64,000 nucleotides of DNA from Lycocorax pyrrhopterus obiensis (taxonomy: Eukaryota; Chordata; Aves; Passeriformes; Paradisaeidae). Positions 39,282 through 50,298 of the stretch are shown piece after piece (within the stretch, counting starts at the first letter, position 1; every line of letters starts with the position of its first letter). The notes under the pieces are model-generated. The model had not been told where the DNA came from, did no database searches, and was given only the letters and a program-made list of their open reading frames with translations. The stretch lies in NCBI GenBank assembly GCA_014706295.1, contig JACSVZ010000007.1:3853699-3917698 (forward strand), given 5' to 3'. The translations under genes were made by a program, and so were the position numbers.

Positions 39282-39627
39282 ACCACCTGTCGCTGGCGAG
39301 CAGAGACCGAAGAAGAAAGCGACATGGATGGTTTAGGGTGAGAAGAAACCGACCCTTTATTAATTTACAATTTCGCTTATATACCTTAGCACGCTGGACT
39401 GACATAAGGTTATTGGTTCTCTGACCAACCACCCCTCAGAGGGATTGGCTGAACTCAACAACACTTACTTCAGATATTTTCTCCTTGGTATCATAACAAT
39501 GCCATAGTTTACAAAACCTCTCAACTGTTTTCCTGTAGCGTCCGTGAGAAAGCAAGGCTTTCACACAGACACTGTCAGAAAACTGAGAAATCTCTCTGCA
39601 GCCAGGCTTTCAGCATTCACAACCACC
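39282..39627 (-). mobile_element. Solo LTR, family A copy 3 (diverged subfamily), antisense, perfect 6-bp target duplication
   Basis: The LTR spans 39288-39621 (334 bp) on the minus strand, starting TGTGAATGCTGAAAGCC and ending CTCGCCAGCGACA. It is flanked by ACCACC at 39282-39287 and 39622-39627. It shares the GAGGGGTGGTTGGTCAGAG and ACCAATAACCTTATG blocks with copies 1 and 2 but is clearly more diverged. The perfect duplication and intact termini mark a complete solo LTR. Confidence 0.88.
39356..39383 (-). promoter_or_regulatory. LTR A3 TATA box and poly(A) signal
   Basis: The minus strand has TATATAA (complement of 39377-39383) and AATAAA (complement of 39356-39361). This copy has the canonical poly(A) hexamer, where copies 1 and 2 carry ATTAAA. 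Confidence 0.6.
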
Positions 39628-40992
39628 CACCCAACCCCACTGCAAACACATGGACACTGCTCAGCCCCTCGGCTTTGGAGCTGTTCTCATCACCTGCTGC
39701 TCACTGCAGCTGCCTGCTGCACAAAAGAGAATTACTGCTGCCCTGCTCTCTCCCGCTCCCGTGCTGCATCCACCTGTCACCATATATTTCCATCCTGTGC
39801 TCTCTGGGGTAGGAAATGCGTTGTGACTTTCAAACTTCAAACCACTCATTTCCCACAAAAGGTTACAAAGTACCAAAAGGAAGAATCTCGAGGTTTTCTT
39901 GCACTATGCAGTATAATTAACAATCTAGAATGTTTTTCTAAACTATATCATATATATAATACATAATCATATAATTTTTTTTCTTAGTGTCTTACTATAA
40001 TATGTAATCACATAATGTTTTTCAAATTTCCTTAAATACACAAATTTTGATGTGGAGGTTAGACACACTGCTTTACAAATTGATATTTAGTCATTTTAAT
40101 GAAAGAGAGCAAAAATACGTATATCCATGTATCCTAGCATTCCCTGCACTTTACAGTCATTTCAAAACATCAGGAAAAGGTTCTGGGCTTCCTGCCAGCT
40201 GAAACTATTGGCATGAAACCTCATAAAGTGATGTGCACACTTTCAGCTTTTGAAGCACTTATTCACTGCTGACAGTGGAACTGCAAAGAAACCAAACCCC
40301 AAACAACAAATTACTCAATTTCCCCCCTGCTTCACATAATCATACTGGCAATTTTGGAAGTTTGCTTTATGATCACCTTTCAGGTGAAAATTATTCACGA
40401 GTTGGACCACTTGACAGGTAGAACTTTATTTATCTGTCAAATATTTCACTAGACAAGGAAAATAACTATTCTGAGCACAGCGTAAATAGCTTCAGTTAGG
40501 TGAAGAAAAAGCCCTGCTGTTCTAATATGGAGCAAATATCATGTACTGTATTTCAGTACAAGTAGATTGATATTGTAAAGCTGAGTTACATTTACACGAA
40601 TACCATCTGCACACTTAGTGAGATTTCCCCATATATCTGCATTATTTTCTTTTTTCTGAAGTAGGCACATGTGTGATCCTGAGCTGGGAAGTAAAGGGCA
40701 CCTGCAACCTTGCTCCTTTTGCTCTCTTGGAACAAAACCACAGAGAATCTCCAGGGCACAGAAGGCACTGAGGGGCCATTAACTGTCTGCAGGTTATCAC
40801 TCATGCTACTGCATCCATCACTTATTCTATTGTAACAAGACTGTATTATGGACAAAGTTTTCAGCTGTGGTGACTGTATGGAGTGAATGCCACAAGTGTT
40901 TGAGCAACACAGTAAGATGAACAAAAACAACCCTTTCTTAACAACCTTAATTAAAATAAAAACCTACTTCCAAGCCAGATGAATAGGTACCT

Positions 40993-41060
40993 GCTTTATC
41001 ACAAAACCTGCTATATTTTACTACAAGCTTTATCACAAAACCTGCTATGTTTTGCTATCT
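40993..41060. repeat. 34-bp tandem duplication
   Basis: Two units starting GCTTTATCACAAAACCTGCT at 40993 and 41027. The second unit differs at a few positions toward its end. Confidence 0.92.
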
Positions 41061-41447
41061 CAGGCAAAGCACTTGCAGACAAAGCATTCTGCTTTGGATT
41101 CCAACCATGTAGCCCTTGTGAGAGCAGACACAGTATTCCTTGGACATGCGGCTGAATTTCATTTCACAAACATTCAGGGATATGTGGTGTAACTCTGCCT
41201 CTGTGACTTTGTCTAATGCTGGTCTGCAGCTCTCTGATTTATGGATGGTTACCATGAACACAAAAACAAACTTTTTCTTTGCTTGAAAGTAAAGAACCCA
41301 TTTTCCCACAACAGACCTGAAAGGGAGATATGTATCAACTAGATCTCTCCAGGTTATCTTCAATCTCCACAGCTGTGTGCCGTTGCCAGTCAAACTCTGC
41401 AGAAATTCAGCATGCAGCGCCTCTCTTCCTGGCTTGGGTAGGAACAC
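41055..41447 (-). other. Unassigned 130-codon open frame
   Basis: A minus-strand frame open for 393 bp, beginning at a GTG with no ATG near its 5' end. The translation is of mixed composition (for example LQSLTGNGTQLWRLKITWRD) and lacks recognisable domains. It is possibly a decayed exon or chance, and there is no splice or promoter support. Confidence 0.12.
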
Positions 41448-43904
41448 AGATTTACACCCAAGTCCCTCTTAAATGTGAAAGATAGACCAGTATTTTAAAT
41501 ACTATGCTCTGAAACATTGGGTTAGGGTTAAAAATTGCTAATCAGGACTGAAACCACTATGAAAGGAGGAGCAAATTCTATTTTTTCTGCCCCTCAGCCC
41601 CCAAAAAGCCACAAAATAGTTAAACTAAGTTATTAGAATAATTATACAAAAGAAATAGAATGGCTGATGAATGGCATATATCATAGCCTTTTAAAATTAT
41701 TTTCAATTCTCTTACACAACTTGACTCTTAAAAAAAATTATCCAGTTTTATTTACAGCCACCATCAATTGTTTCTGTGCTGTCTTGTGTGATTTATTAAT
41801 CTTACTTCAATAAAATACAATGTCCAAAATTCTGGAATTTCTACATTCCATCTTTCATAATTTTTTAACCTTATTTTTGTAAAATATTCCATCTACTTTT
41901 AGTTAAATAAATTTAATCTCCAACATATTTGTTCATTTAATATTTTTCTTTTCCTATTAACATCACTTACCCTAATTTAATATATTTTAATTAAATTCTA
42001 TCCCCATCTGTAAAGTCACATATAATGCAACAAAGTTCTGCCCTGAGGACATAAATTAAGTGAATAAAAAGGAGTCAAAGGAAAGCTTTTTCTCATAGCT
42101 GTCTGAAGATCTGGGCCCAGGCCTTGAGATAATTTCAGTAAGAGGTGGGTGCCTTGCTAGCTGTTTATGGGAGACATGCTGACTGGTAACACTTCACCTC
42201 TATGATAGAAAATCTCCAGTGACTTGAGTCTTGGCTAAATTGTGAGATGAAATCTCCTGCTACTACCTCTGTTGTGACCCAGTGGCCTCATTCAGAATTT
42301 CTGACTCTGAGCTTTACATTTTGCTTTGCAAAGGGATGCTGATAATAAGTGCAAACTGCCTGAACCACCAAGACTTCCATAATACAAAGAGTAACACTGC
42401 AGAGACCTGTGGGTATTACCAATTGGTTTCAGAGGGATTCCTAGCACACACAAGGCTGTCTACAAGCTTAATGCAAGTGGTTTGTAGAATCAGTGACTAA
42501 TTCACACTAATTAAAATGTGACCCAGATCTGCAGTATCTAGGTCAAATTAAATACGTGCTATCGGAAGGCTGCCCATCGACATGCATAAGCTTGCCGTGT
42601 CATGATATGTGATATGGGTGCCTCTGTCAAGAGCAGAAGCCATAGAACATTTGAGGGACCTGGTCTGAGCTTTAGACAGAACTTTTTGGTAGGCTTGGCA
42701 TGATAGATGTAGCCATGATTAAAGCCTGGAGCTGGAAACAAAGATCCTGCTGGGGAATCACTGCCTATCACAGAGATCAAAAGCTGATCAAAAGCATCTC
42801 CTGGCAGCCCTTGCTCACTGCTCCTACTGAGCTCTAAATTCAGCAAAAGCTTTGCTGTTTCTCAGAAACAAAATCCTCCCACTATCATAAAATGACAAGT
42901 CATCTAGGTACTGAGATATTTTAAGAATATCTCTGATTTCAGCCAGCACAGCAACAAATAGGCCTGTCCTTGTTAATTATAAAATAAATTTATAAAGGTG
43001 ACTTATCTTCACTGATAAGCTACATACACATATATATATGTATGCTCTTAGAGATACAGTTCCAAGGGAAAAATAGACATAATTCACTCACCTAAATTTC
43101 ATGATCACAAAGTTGACAAAGTTCGTGTTCACAAATAGGTATTTCAGAGTAAAACGGATTATAAAGAAGAAGTTGAAGGAAACACCTTGATAATACCATG
43201 ATACAGGCAGTATAGTATTTTCTGTAAGAAAGTAGATATACTTTGCAATTAAATATCATTATTTCTTTGAAACTTTCTTCTCTAAAAGGTACAGAGAAAA
43301 TTATAGTCATTAGAGTTGCATCACTTGGTCCAGCTCTATCCTATCAGAAAACACTCAGACTGAGCCATTTCACTTGTATTCAAATGGCTGAGAGCTCCTG
43401 GTATGCACCATGAGAAATGCACTTTCTGCATCCTTAGGAGAGGCTTTACTTTGTTAACTAAACTGATTCAATACAAACACTTTCTAAGCACTTCCTGGCG
43501 ATGGTCTCAGAAAAGCATTTAATTTCATTAACTGGATGGTTGGACTTAAAAAAATATATTGTACAGCATCCAAGCAGCAGCAAGTTTGGGAATTCTGAAC
43601 AATAGTTTTGAAAATTGGTTAACTCCTTGTCTGTTCTTATATTCCAGAGCTTGGACCGGCTTACTAAGAAATACAGCTCACCTGTTGGAGTTTGCTTCAA
43701 TTCTGCAATATTTCTGTCCAATTTATAAGTATTTATCCTGTAGTCAAATTCTAATGATTATAAACGCTTTGGGAAAGGCACACGTCAGAATTTACAAACA
43801 CAAAAGAAACTGTGCTTTCATTTTTTCATTCTTGACTTAATTCCTTCAACTTTGCATTTTTGTATACACTTTTACAACAGCAATAGAGCTTGTTGTAGTT
43901 TTAA

Positions 43905-44520
43905 ATAAACGTTGTGATTTTACCCCAGTCAGCAACTAAGTACCCTGCAGTCACTTGCACACGGCTTCTCCTCCCTTCAGTGGGATGGGGAGGGGAATCA
44001 GAAGAAAAGGGAAACCTCATCAGTTGAGATGAGGACCATTTAACAAATGACATAAAGTAAAATATAATTAGATCATTATTGTTATAATCATAATTATTGT
44101 TGCTGTTGTAATGAAAATGTGTGTGAGAGAAAGGGATAAAATACAAGAGGAACAAGTGATGCACAATACCATTGCTCACCATGCACTGACCAGTGCCCAG
44201 CCTGTCCCCGAGCTGTGCCTTTCCACCTGGCTAACTCCTCCCAGTTTCTATACAGGACATGACCTTCTATGGATGGAACACCCCTTTGGCCAGTTCAGGT
44301 CACCTGTCTCAGCCATGCTCCCTCCCAGCCCCTTGTGCACCTGCTCACTGGCAGCACATGGGACACTGAAAAGTCCCAGATTTAGGGTAAGCCCTACTTA
44401 ACAACAACCAAAACATCAGCGTGGTATCAACGTTATTCTCCTACTGAATCCAAAACACAGCTCTGTACCAGCTACTGAGAAGAAAAGTAACTCTATCCCA
44501 ACCAAACCCAGGAAAATAAG
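43905..44520 (-). mobile_element. Near full-length retroviral LTR (ERVL-like), antisense
   Basis: The LTR is about 43910-44515 (606 bp). On the minus strand it runs from CCTGGGTTTGGTTGGGATAG, through AGTAGCTGGTACAGAGCTGTG and GGACTTTTCAGTGTCCCATG, to GACTGGGGTAAAATCACAACG. I recognise this as a very common bird LTR type. Flanks ATAAA (43905-43909) and ATAAG (44516-44520) match at 4 of 5 positions, consistent with the 5-bp duplication of ERVL-class elements. The terminal TG/CA dinucleotides are mutated, so the copy is old. A degenerate TATA (CTATAC on +, near 44249) is visible. No internal viral region adjoins. Confidence 0.85.
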
Positions 44521-44679
44521 GTGGTTATATTCTAAAAATCTCAAAAGACCACCTCTCCAACACATAAGAAACAAAAAAGACAAATGTGCTAATTTGCAGC
44601 TATCATCACTTGCAGTTACATGACTATCAGACCACGTCCCCCTCCCTAGGTCATCTTGTATGAAACAATGACTTCTATG

Positions 44680-44713
44680 GAAGCTGGACAAAATCTGAAG
44701 CTGGACAAAATCT
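44680..44713. repeat. 17-bp tandem duplication
   Basis: GAAGCTGGACAAAATCT occurs twice in direct succession (44680-44696 and 44697-44713) with no difference. Confidence 0.95.
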
Positions 44714-47700
44714 AGCATCTCTGTCTCACTGCTTTTTTTCCAAAAAGAATCCTTAAATACTTAGATGTGCCCAGGATGCTTTCCATTTTGGTATTAAAGC
44801 AATTAAAAGGCATCACTTCCTAGTGGAAAACAAAGTCTTATTTTCAGCTGTCCAAGCTGAACACCATGTGTTTAAAGAGCAAAATACAATGCATTGAAAG
44901 GGTTGTTGCCGTTAATATTTATGATCCCTTCAGCCTTCTTTTTCCATTTATAAATGATTTGTTAGAGGATCACAATTTCTCCAGATATATACATTATTAA
45001 ACATCACAAGGAGTTCTCAGGCCCAAGCCAGAATTGATTTCAAGCAGCTCCGTGAGTATTTTCCTACTGTTGGGATGTCATTCATCATCAAAATTGCATG
45101 AAATTGTGCTGTTCCATGGGATGACAACAATTTAAATTAGAAGAAAATGAAAATTAATAGCAGAGTGATTTCTGATAGACATTAATGTTTGGATTAATAA
45201 TTCCTAATAAAAAATGTATGAAACTTCATTATCTGCCAAGAAGCTAAAGTTAATTGCAAATTCTGTCACTGGTTCCCATTTTGTGCAGACAGTTACTCCT
45301 TCTGGGCCTCATCCTTAGGGATTTTGGTTAAGATTTTCATATTGTATCACCAGTTATATTGGCTAATCTCTAAATATTAGCTTGGGAATCAGCACTCTTA
45401 ATCCTTCCAATTTGGTATGGCTATAATGGCTCTGTAGTCTTCTGGTTATAACAATTTCTGCCAAATAACAACAAAGCCTAATATATATATGTATATGTTA
45501 TATATATATGTATATATATACACATTCATTTTTACTCTTTGGCTGCAAATACTGTAGAAATGGGAATACCATTCATACAGAATACAAGTATATGCAACAC
45601 ATATATGAAGAGAGATCTACTTGAAATATTCAAGAAGTTCCACACCTTTAGGTAATGAAACAACCAAGAAATAGAATTAATATTTCTTTTACTCTCATGC
45701 CATCACAGGGTCAATCTTTAGATGCTCAACTAAAAAATAAAATGAGAAATATCTATTGTTTTATCTAGAAGACTTGATTTTTGGTCTGTCTTATGATGGA
45801 GGAATGATTTTGCATTGGTCTCATGTCTTCTCAGAATGAACTCAGAAACTTGCTGTTCTCTTGAAAGTGACTTTCATCTCTGCTAGCAATATTTGTGAAT
45901 ATATTTAGCGCTGAATATTATGGGTCATGTCTAAAACATTCAACTACTTGGAAATTAAATTAATAATATTGTAAAATCCTTTGGCAAGTAAGTGAACCAT
46001 ACATTTGTTATAGATGCCTTCCAGGTTTTGTTGGCCAATAACCAGATGTCTGTCCACACTTGGTGGAATACAAAAGGATCTATACTTCCCAGCTCTTTCA
46101 TAGAAGCTCACTGTTTTGAGCATATCACTGGCATAGGAGCCAAATCATGTGTACTCTTCCACTGTCTAATTGCACGTCACTAATTGACTCACGATTTCTG
46201 AACACTCAGGTTGGACTGTGAAAAATGTCTATAAATCAAAACCTGTACCCTCAATTGATTTTGACTTGTGATTTTGACTCACTTTCCGCCCATAGTATAA
46301 AAGCTTCCACACCTGATTTTAACCAAGATATGTCATTTTTTCCTTTTTATTTGAAGTCATACCCAATCTACTTCTGTATTAGTAGTTGTTTTTCAAAAGT
46401 GATAATCTTTACTCAAGCATAAGAAACTTTTTTTTTAAATTATAAAAACCAGAATACTTTATGAAAAAGAGTATGTAAGATTCAGTAACAACAGTCGTCC
46501 AAACCATCTGGTGCATTCTTCCTCAAGTAATTTAGGCATTAAACAACGGAAAAGTTCAAGTGCCTGAAAGTTGTGGGCCCTCCTGAAAATTTTCACAGAT
46601 CCCATTCCATAAGTCCTTCTGTAACACAGAAAACACTTGCGGTGGTTTCTGAAATTTTCCCTTAAAACATTCAAAGTACAAACTCTTTCAACAAATTCTT
46701 TGCTATTTTTGTAAAAGCCACTTATTACAGTAGAACTCTTAAATGTATACAAGAAAATAATGTGTACTAACCTGCAACTTGGAAAATGTGAAAATTTATT
46801 GCATTCAATAAAATATGAGATTATTATGTTTAAAAAAATACGACTAAGGAAACCAAATTATGAAATAGCTCTTTAAGTGGATCACTGCATGGTCAGAGCT
46901 TTGAATGAGTTAGTTGTCCAGATTCCTGCTGTGGAACCGATTCTCACTTGCTCTTCACAGGAGATTTCTGATGCTGCCCACAACTATAAACTCGCCACAG
47001 GAACCATGAAGGAGCTGGTATAAAGAGACAGGCTATTTAAAATCACTTCAATACCAAGAAATGCATTTTAGCACCAGATGCTGCACCCACATAATTTAAA
47101 ATATTTTTTTTTTAATTAACTACACATTGAGGAAATACACTAAATGGGATGAAACATTGTAACTACGTGTGAAATTGTAAGGCAGTGAAAGCTATTCCAA
47201 GAGTGGCTGGGTTAAAAGGATGCGTTGCAATGCCTAAACCCAAGCCTAGGGAAAGCAAGCCTAGCTCTGATGGATGCAAACCTCTTTCTATGTACCTAAG
47301 CCACGATAACTACAGACACAGTAGACCTTTACCAGCAAGCAAGACAACGCTCTTCATCAATTTGCTGACTCTGGTCTCACAGAACACCGCTCCTGACAGG
47401 AAGAATCACCTTGTTAGGCAGACCTACTGTCCAGTTTCTACTCCACCCAGCTGACCTTTAGGGGTTAAAATAGTCCAGTAACTGATGTGAACAACTTTTG
47501 TAACGCCAGCACACAAACTCAAGGAATACACAGGGATCCTGACGTTCTCCCATAGCACTGCAACAGGAACATGTGAGACTGAAACTCAGTACCGTCTGCA
47601 GCCCACTACATGATTGCAACCTGCAATAAAGTCATTTTAGATGTTTATATGAGATTATGGACTGCAGTGACATTGTCATTAAGTGTGGGAGTACACGAGC

Positions 47701-50104
47701 AGTGGAGACCAATTCTGGGTGCGAGAGCCCTCCAAGCCCTCAAGCTTGGCCTCAGAACCAAGGTCGCATGAGAATGGGCAAAAGTCACATCTTCCTGCTC
47801 CCTCAAACCCCTGCACCTAAAACAGGTTACTTACCCCTACCTATCAACCCATGGATTTCATCCTTCCGGCACTGAATTATGATTTTGTGGAAGCACCTGT
47901 GTCCATCTAAAGAAGAAATCTGAGACGTGGGTCCTTCTTAATCACCAAATATGAAGTGTACATAAAAAAGGAAAATCATGGCTGGGATGGTCTAAGAAAG
48001 CAAGCAGGATAACATTTATAGAAAGGTACCCAAGAAGTCTTTTACCCAAGAAAATCACCATTCATTCCAGAACAATAGCTCTGCGAGTTTGCTGCTATTC
48101 ACTCCTATTCACATTATTCAATATAATGAATTCAATTTTCACTTCTTGTGGAATTTTCACATCTCGCAGAACTTCTGGAAACTGCATTACAATGAACAAC
48201 TGGGAAATAATAATACGGTTTCATACATGCTGCTAATGAAGCTGGAAATGGAAGGGTATAGCCAGCACAAGGTTCTAGACTGTGATCCAAGCAGCATTGC
48301 TTCCCCCTGGTTATGCACTGATGAAAAGAAATGTAGTTATTCTTTCCATGGACCGAAATGAGTCTTCAATCAGACCCAGAATATGCCTACTTTTGTACCA
48401 TTTATGCCTCACAGAAAGGCACACATTTAGAGGAGATCTTGCAGATTGGCTACTTCCTCTTTTGCAACACATTTTAGACAAATATATATATATTAAAAAA
48501 ATTAGACTAATGGTCACGCACAAGATGAAAACAGAGCTTACACAACTTTTTCTGTGGCAGTTTCAGTTTATTGTTTAGTAAAAATGAACAGTATTACAGA
48601 GTCAGAATAAAGATCTAAGCCAATTAACACATCACACTAGAGTTCTTTACCTTGACTGTTTAAAATAGAACCACACCTGTTTCTCTTTTTAGGCCTTCCT
48701 GATGGAAATGTTCTCTTCATTTACAGGGATGGACAGACAGCCTGTAGCCTGCAGATAGCTCTGTAACCTGTGACTGGGCCACCTGCAAAGCTGTCAGAAC
48801 AGAAACCAGAACAAAAATTCCTAAAAAAAGCAAAACACTCTAAATAGTCAGCTATTGGTTAATTTCTGCAAACTTATAGTCTCATTATAATCAGGTTTTG
48901 CATTATAGATGCTTTCAAAAGTATCACAGATGTTATGCAAGGGTCATCTCAAATTAAAAAGAATAAAATATTGGAAGCAGTGACAGATACAAGAGTCAAA
49001 GACCTTTGAGTGTGCCTTGCCAAACAGTTCATAGCAAAAGGAAGATACAAGATCAGCAACATGTAGTTGCAATGTTGAAGGAAATCAGGTTTTTAGGCCA
49101 GTTTGCCACAAGGCTCAGGATGGAAACTAGTAAGGAATACCTGATTAATACAACATATGAATGAAGAGAGAAGCAGAGAGAGGATATTCAAGTAACTATG
49201 GTACAAAGCTGAGCTGTGCCACAGAGAAATGAAGACCATCTTGTTGTCCAGTGCTGTGTGATAACTGAATATAAAGGATTCAGAAAGAGATAAAACTAAC
49301 TCTCCTACTCAAAAAAAGTAAAGAAAAATACATATTTTGTGTATGTGCAGCAGAGTCATTAGTCAATTAATATATTCCACCAGGTTTTCTACTGACATTC
49401 TTGAGATGTGCAGAAAGATAAATGTTGGAGCTAGATACAAGCTGCTTCAGAGGTATTAAAACTGCCTGATATGGCAGCAGAGAAAAAAATGTAAGCAATA
49501 ACTTGCGAAATTCAGATCTTAGTATTTACCATTTTAATTCTTGTGTACAATGCCTGATGTAAGTGGACATCTCTGTTCACTTTCATCACCTGGAGTTTTA
49601 ATATTTCCCATTCCCCTGCAAAATTAATGCTGCTCTTCCATAGCACACATTATACTTTGCCATTTCTACAGGTGGACTTCTTTAATACATCTCAGACATA
49701 ACCTGCTTGCTATTTGAAGCTCACATATTCACAGCTCCTTAGCATCTTATCACACTTCTCATTTTCCAGTCTTAATCACTGCCATGTGACTTTACTGGTG
49801 CTGAAGGACCAAGGAACTGGTCTCATTAACCACTTTTGTTTTCCTTTTTTCCCAAAGACAAGCACGCTTTAATTAACTACTTCTCTTAGCTATTCCCAAA
49901 ACAATAGACTGGTCCAGGCAGCCTGAGTGAAACTAAAGAGTGAGATCTGAGCAAAATGGCAACATCAGTCATTGCTGCCGTCCTATGCCAGATGCCCAGA
50001 GAGCAAGCGTAAAGCTTTTCAGGTCCTACCAGGTATCGTTAGTGTCATACATTTATACCGTGCCTTCTGCCTCTCATTATGGCCACCAGAAAAGTTCAAA
50101 AAGA
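44714..50104. other. AT-rich non-coding stretch
   Basis: No recognised gene. The part 44880-45290 is rich in ATTA/TAAT motifs and looks like complex, non-repetitive sequence. An (AT)n tract lies at 45481-45524. Confidence 0.55.
45481..45524. repeat. (AT)n/(GTATAT)n microsatellite, self-complementary
   Basis: A tract of AT dinucleotides broken by GTATATGT-type interruptions, able to fold on itself. Confidence 0.9.
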
Positions 50105-50255
50105 TCTTTATCCCAGAGAGGTTTGTGGAATCCTCCTCCCTGGGGGTGTTCTAGACCAGGCCAGATGGACATCTGAGCGACACGGTCTCATGGAAGGTTC
50201 CCTGCCCATATCAGGAGGGTTGGAACCACCTTTGAGGTCCTTTCCAACACAAACC

Positions 50256-50286
<31 letters not shown>

Positions 50287-50298
50287 GATTCTATGACT
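50105..50298 (+). mobile_element. CR1 LINE 3' fragment with expanded tail
   Basis: The fragment starts in the ORF2 C-terminal coding region (TTTATCCCAGAGAGGTTTGT corresponds to the LPREV motif). It runs through CCAGGCCAGATGGACATCTG and GGAGGGTTGGAACCACCTTT, and ends in the tail. The tail has four exact 8-bp units CATTCTGT (50255-50286) followed by GATTCTATGA. Coding frames across it are broken. The left boundary is approximate. Confidence 0.93.
50255..50286 (+). repeat. CR1 tail microsatellite (CATTCTGT)4
   Basis: Four perfect 8-bp units at the CR1 3' end. CR1 tails normally carry a few 8-bp repeats of the ATTCTATG type; here a CATTCTGT variant has been amplified. Confidence 0.9.

Larger units (their letters stand above)
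39628..43904. other. Non-coding sequence, GC-rich at the left edge
   Basis: The first about 160 bp continue the GC-rich block; the rest is AT-rich. A 34-bp tandem duplication lies at 40993-41060. No gene is recognised. Confidence 0.55.

Noticed and set aside
42559..42846. 95-codon minus-strand frame that looks protein-like
   Set aside because: No domain recognised and no splice support; too weak to list.
47185..47454. 89-codon frame rich in Lys/Pro/Ser
   Set aside because: No homology recognised and no supporting context.
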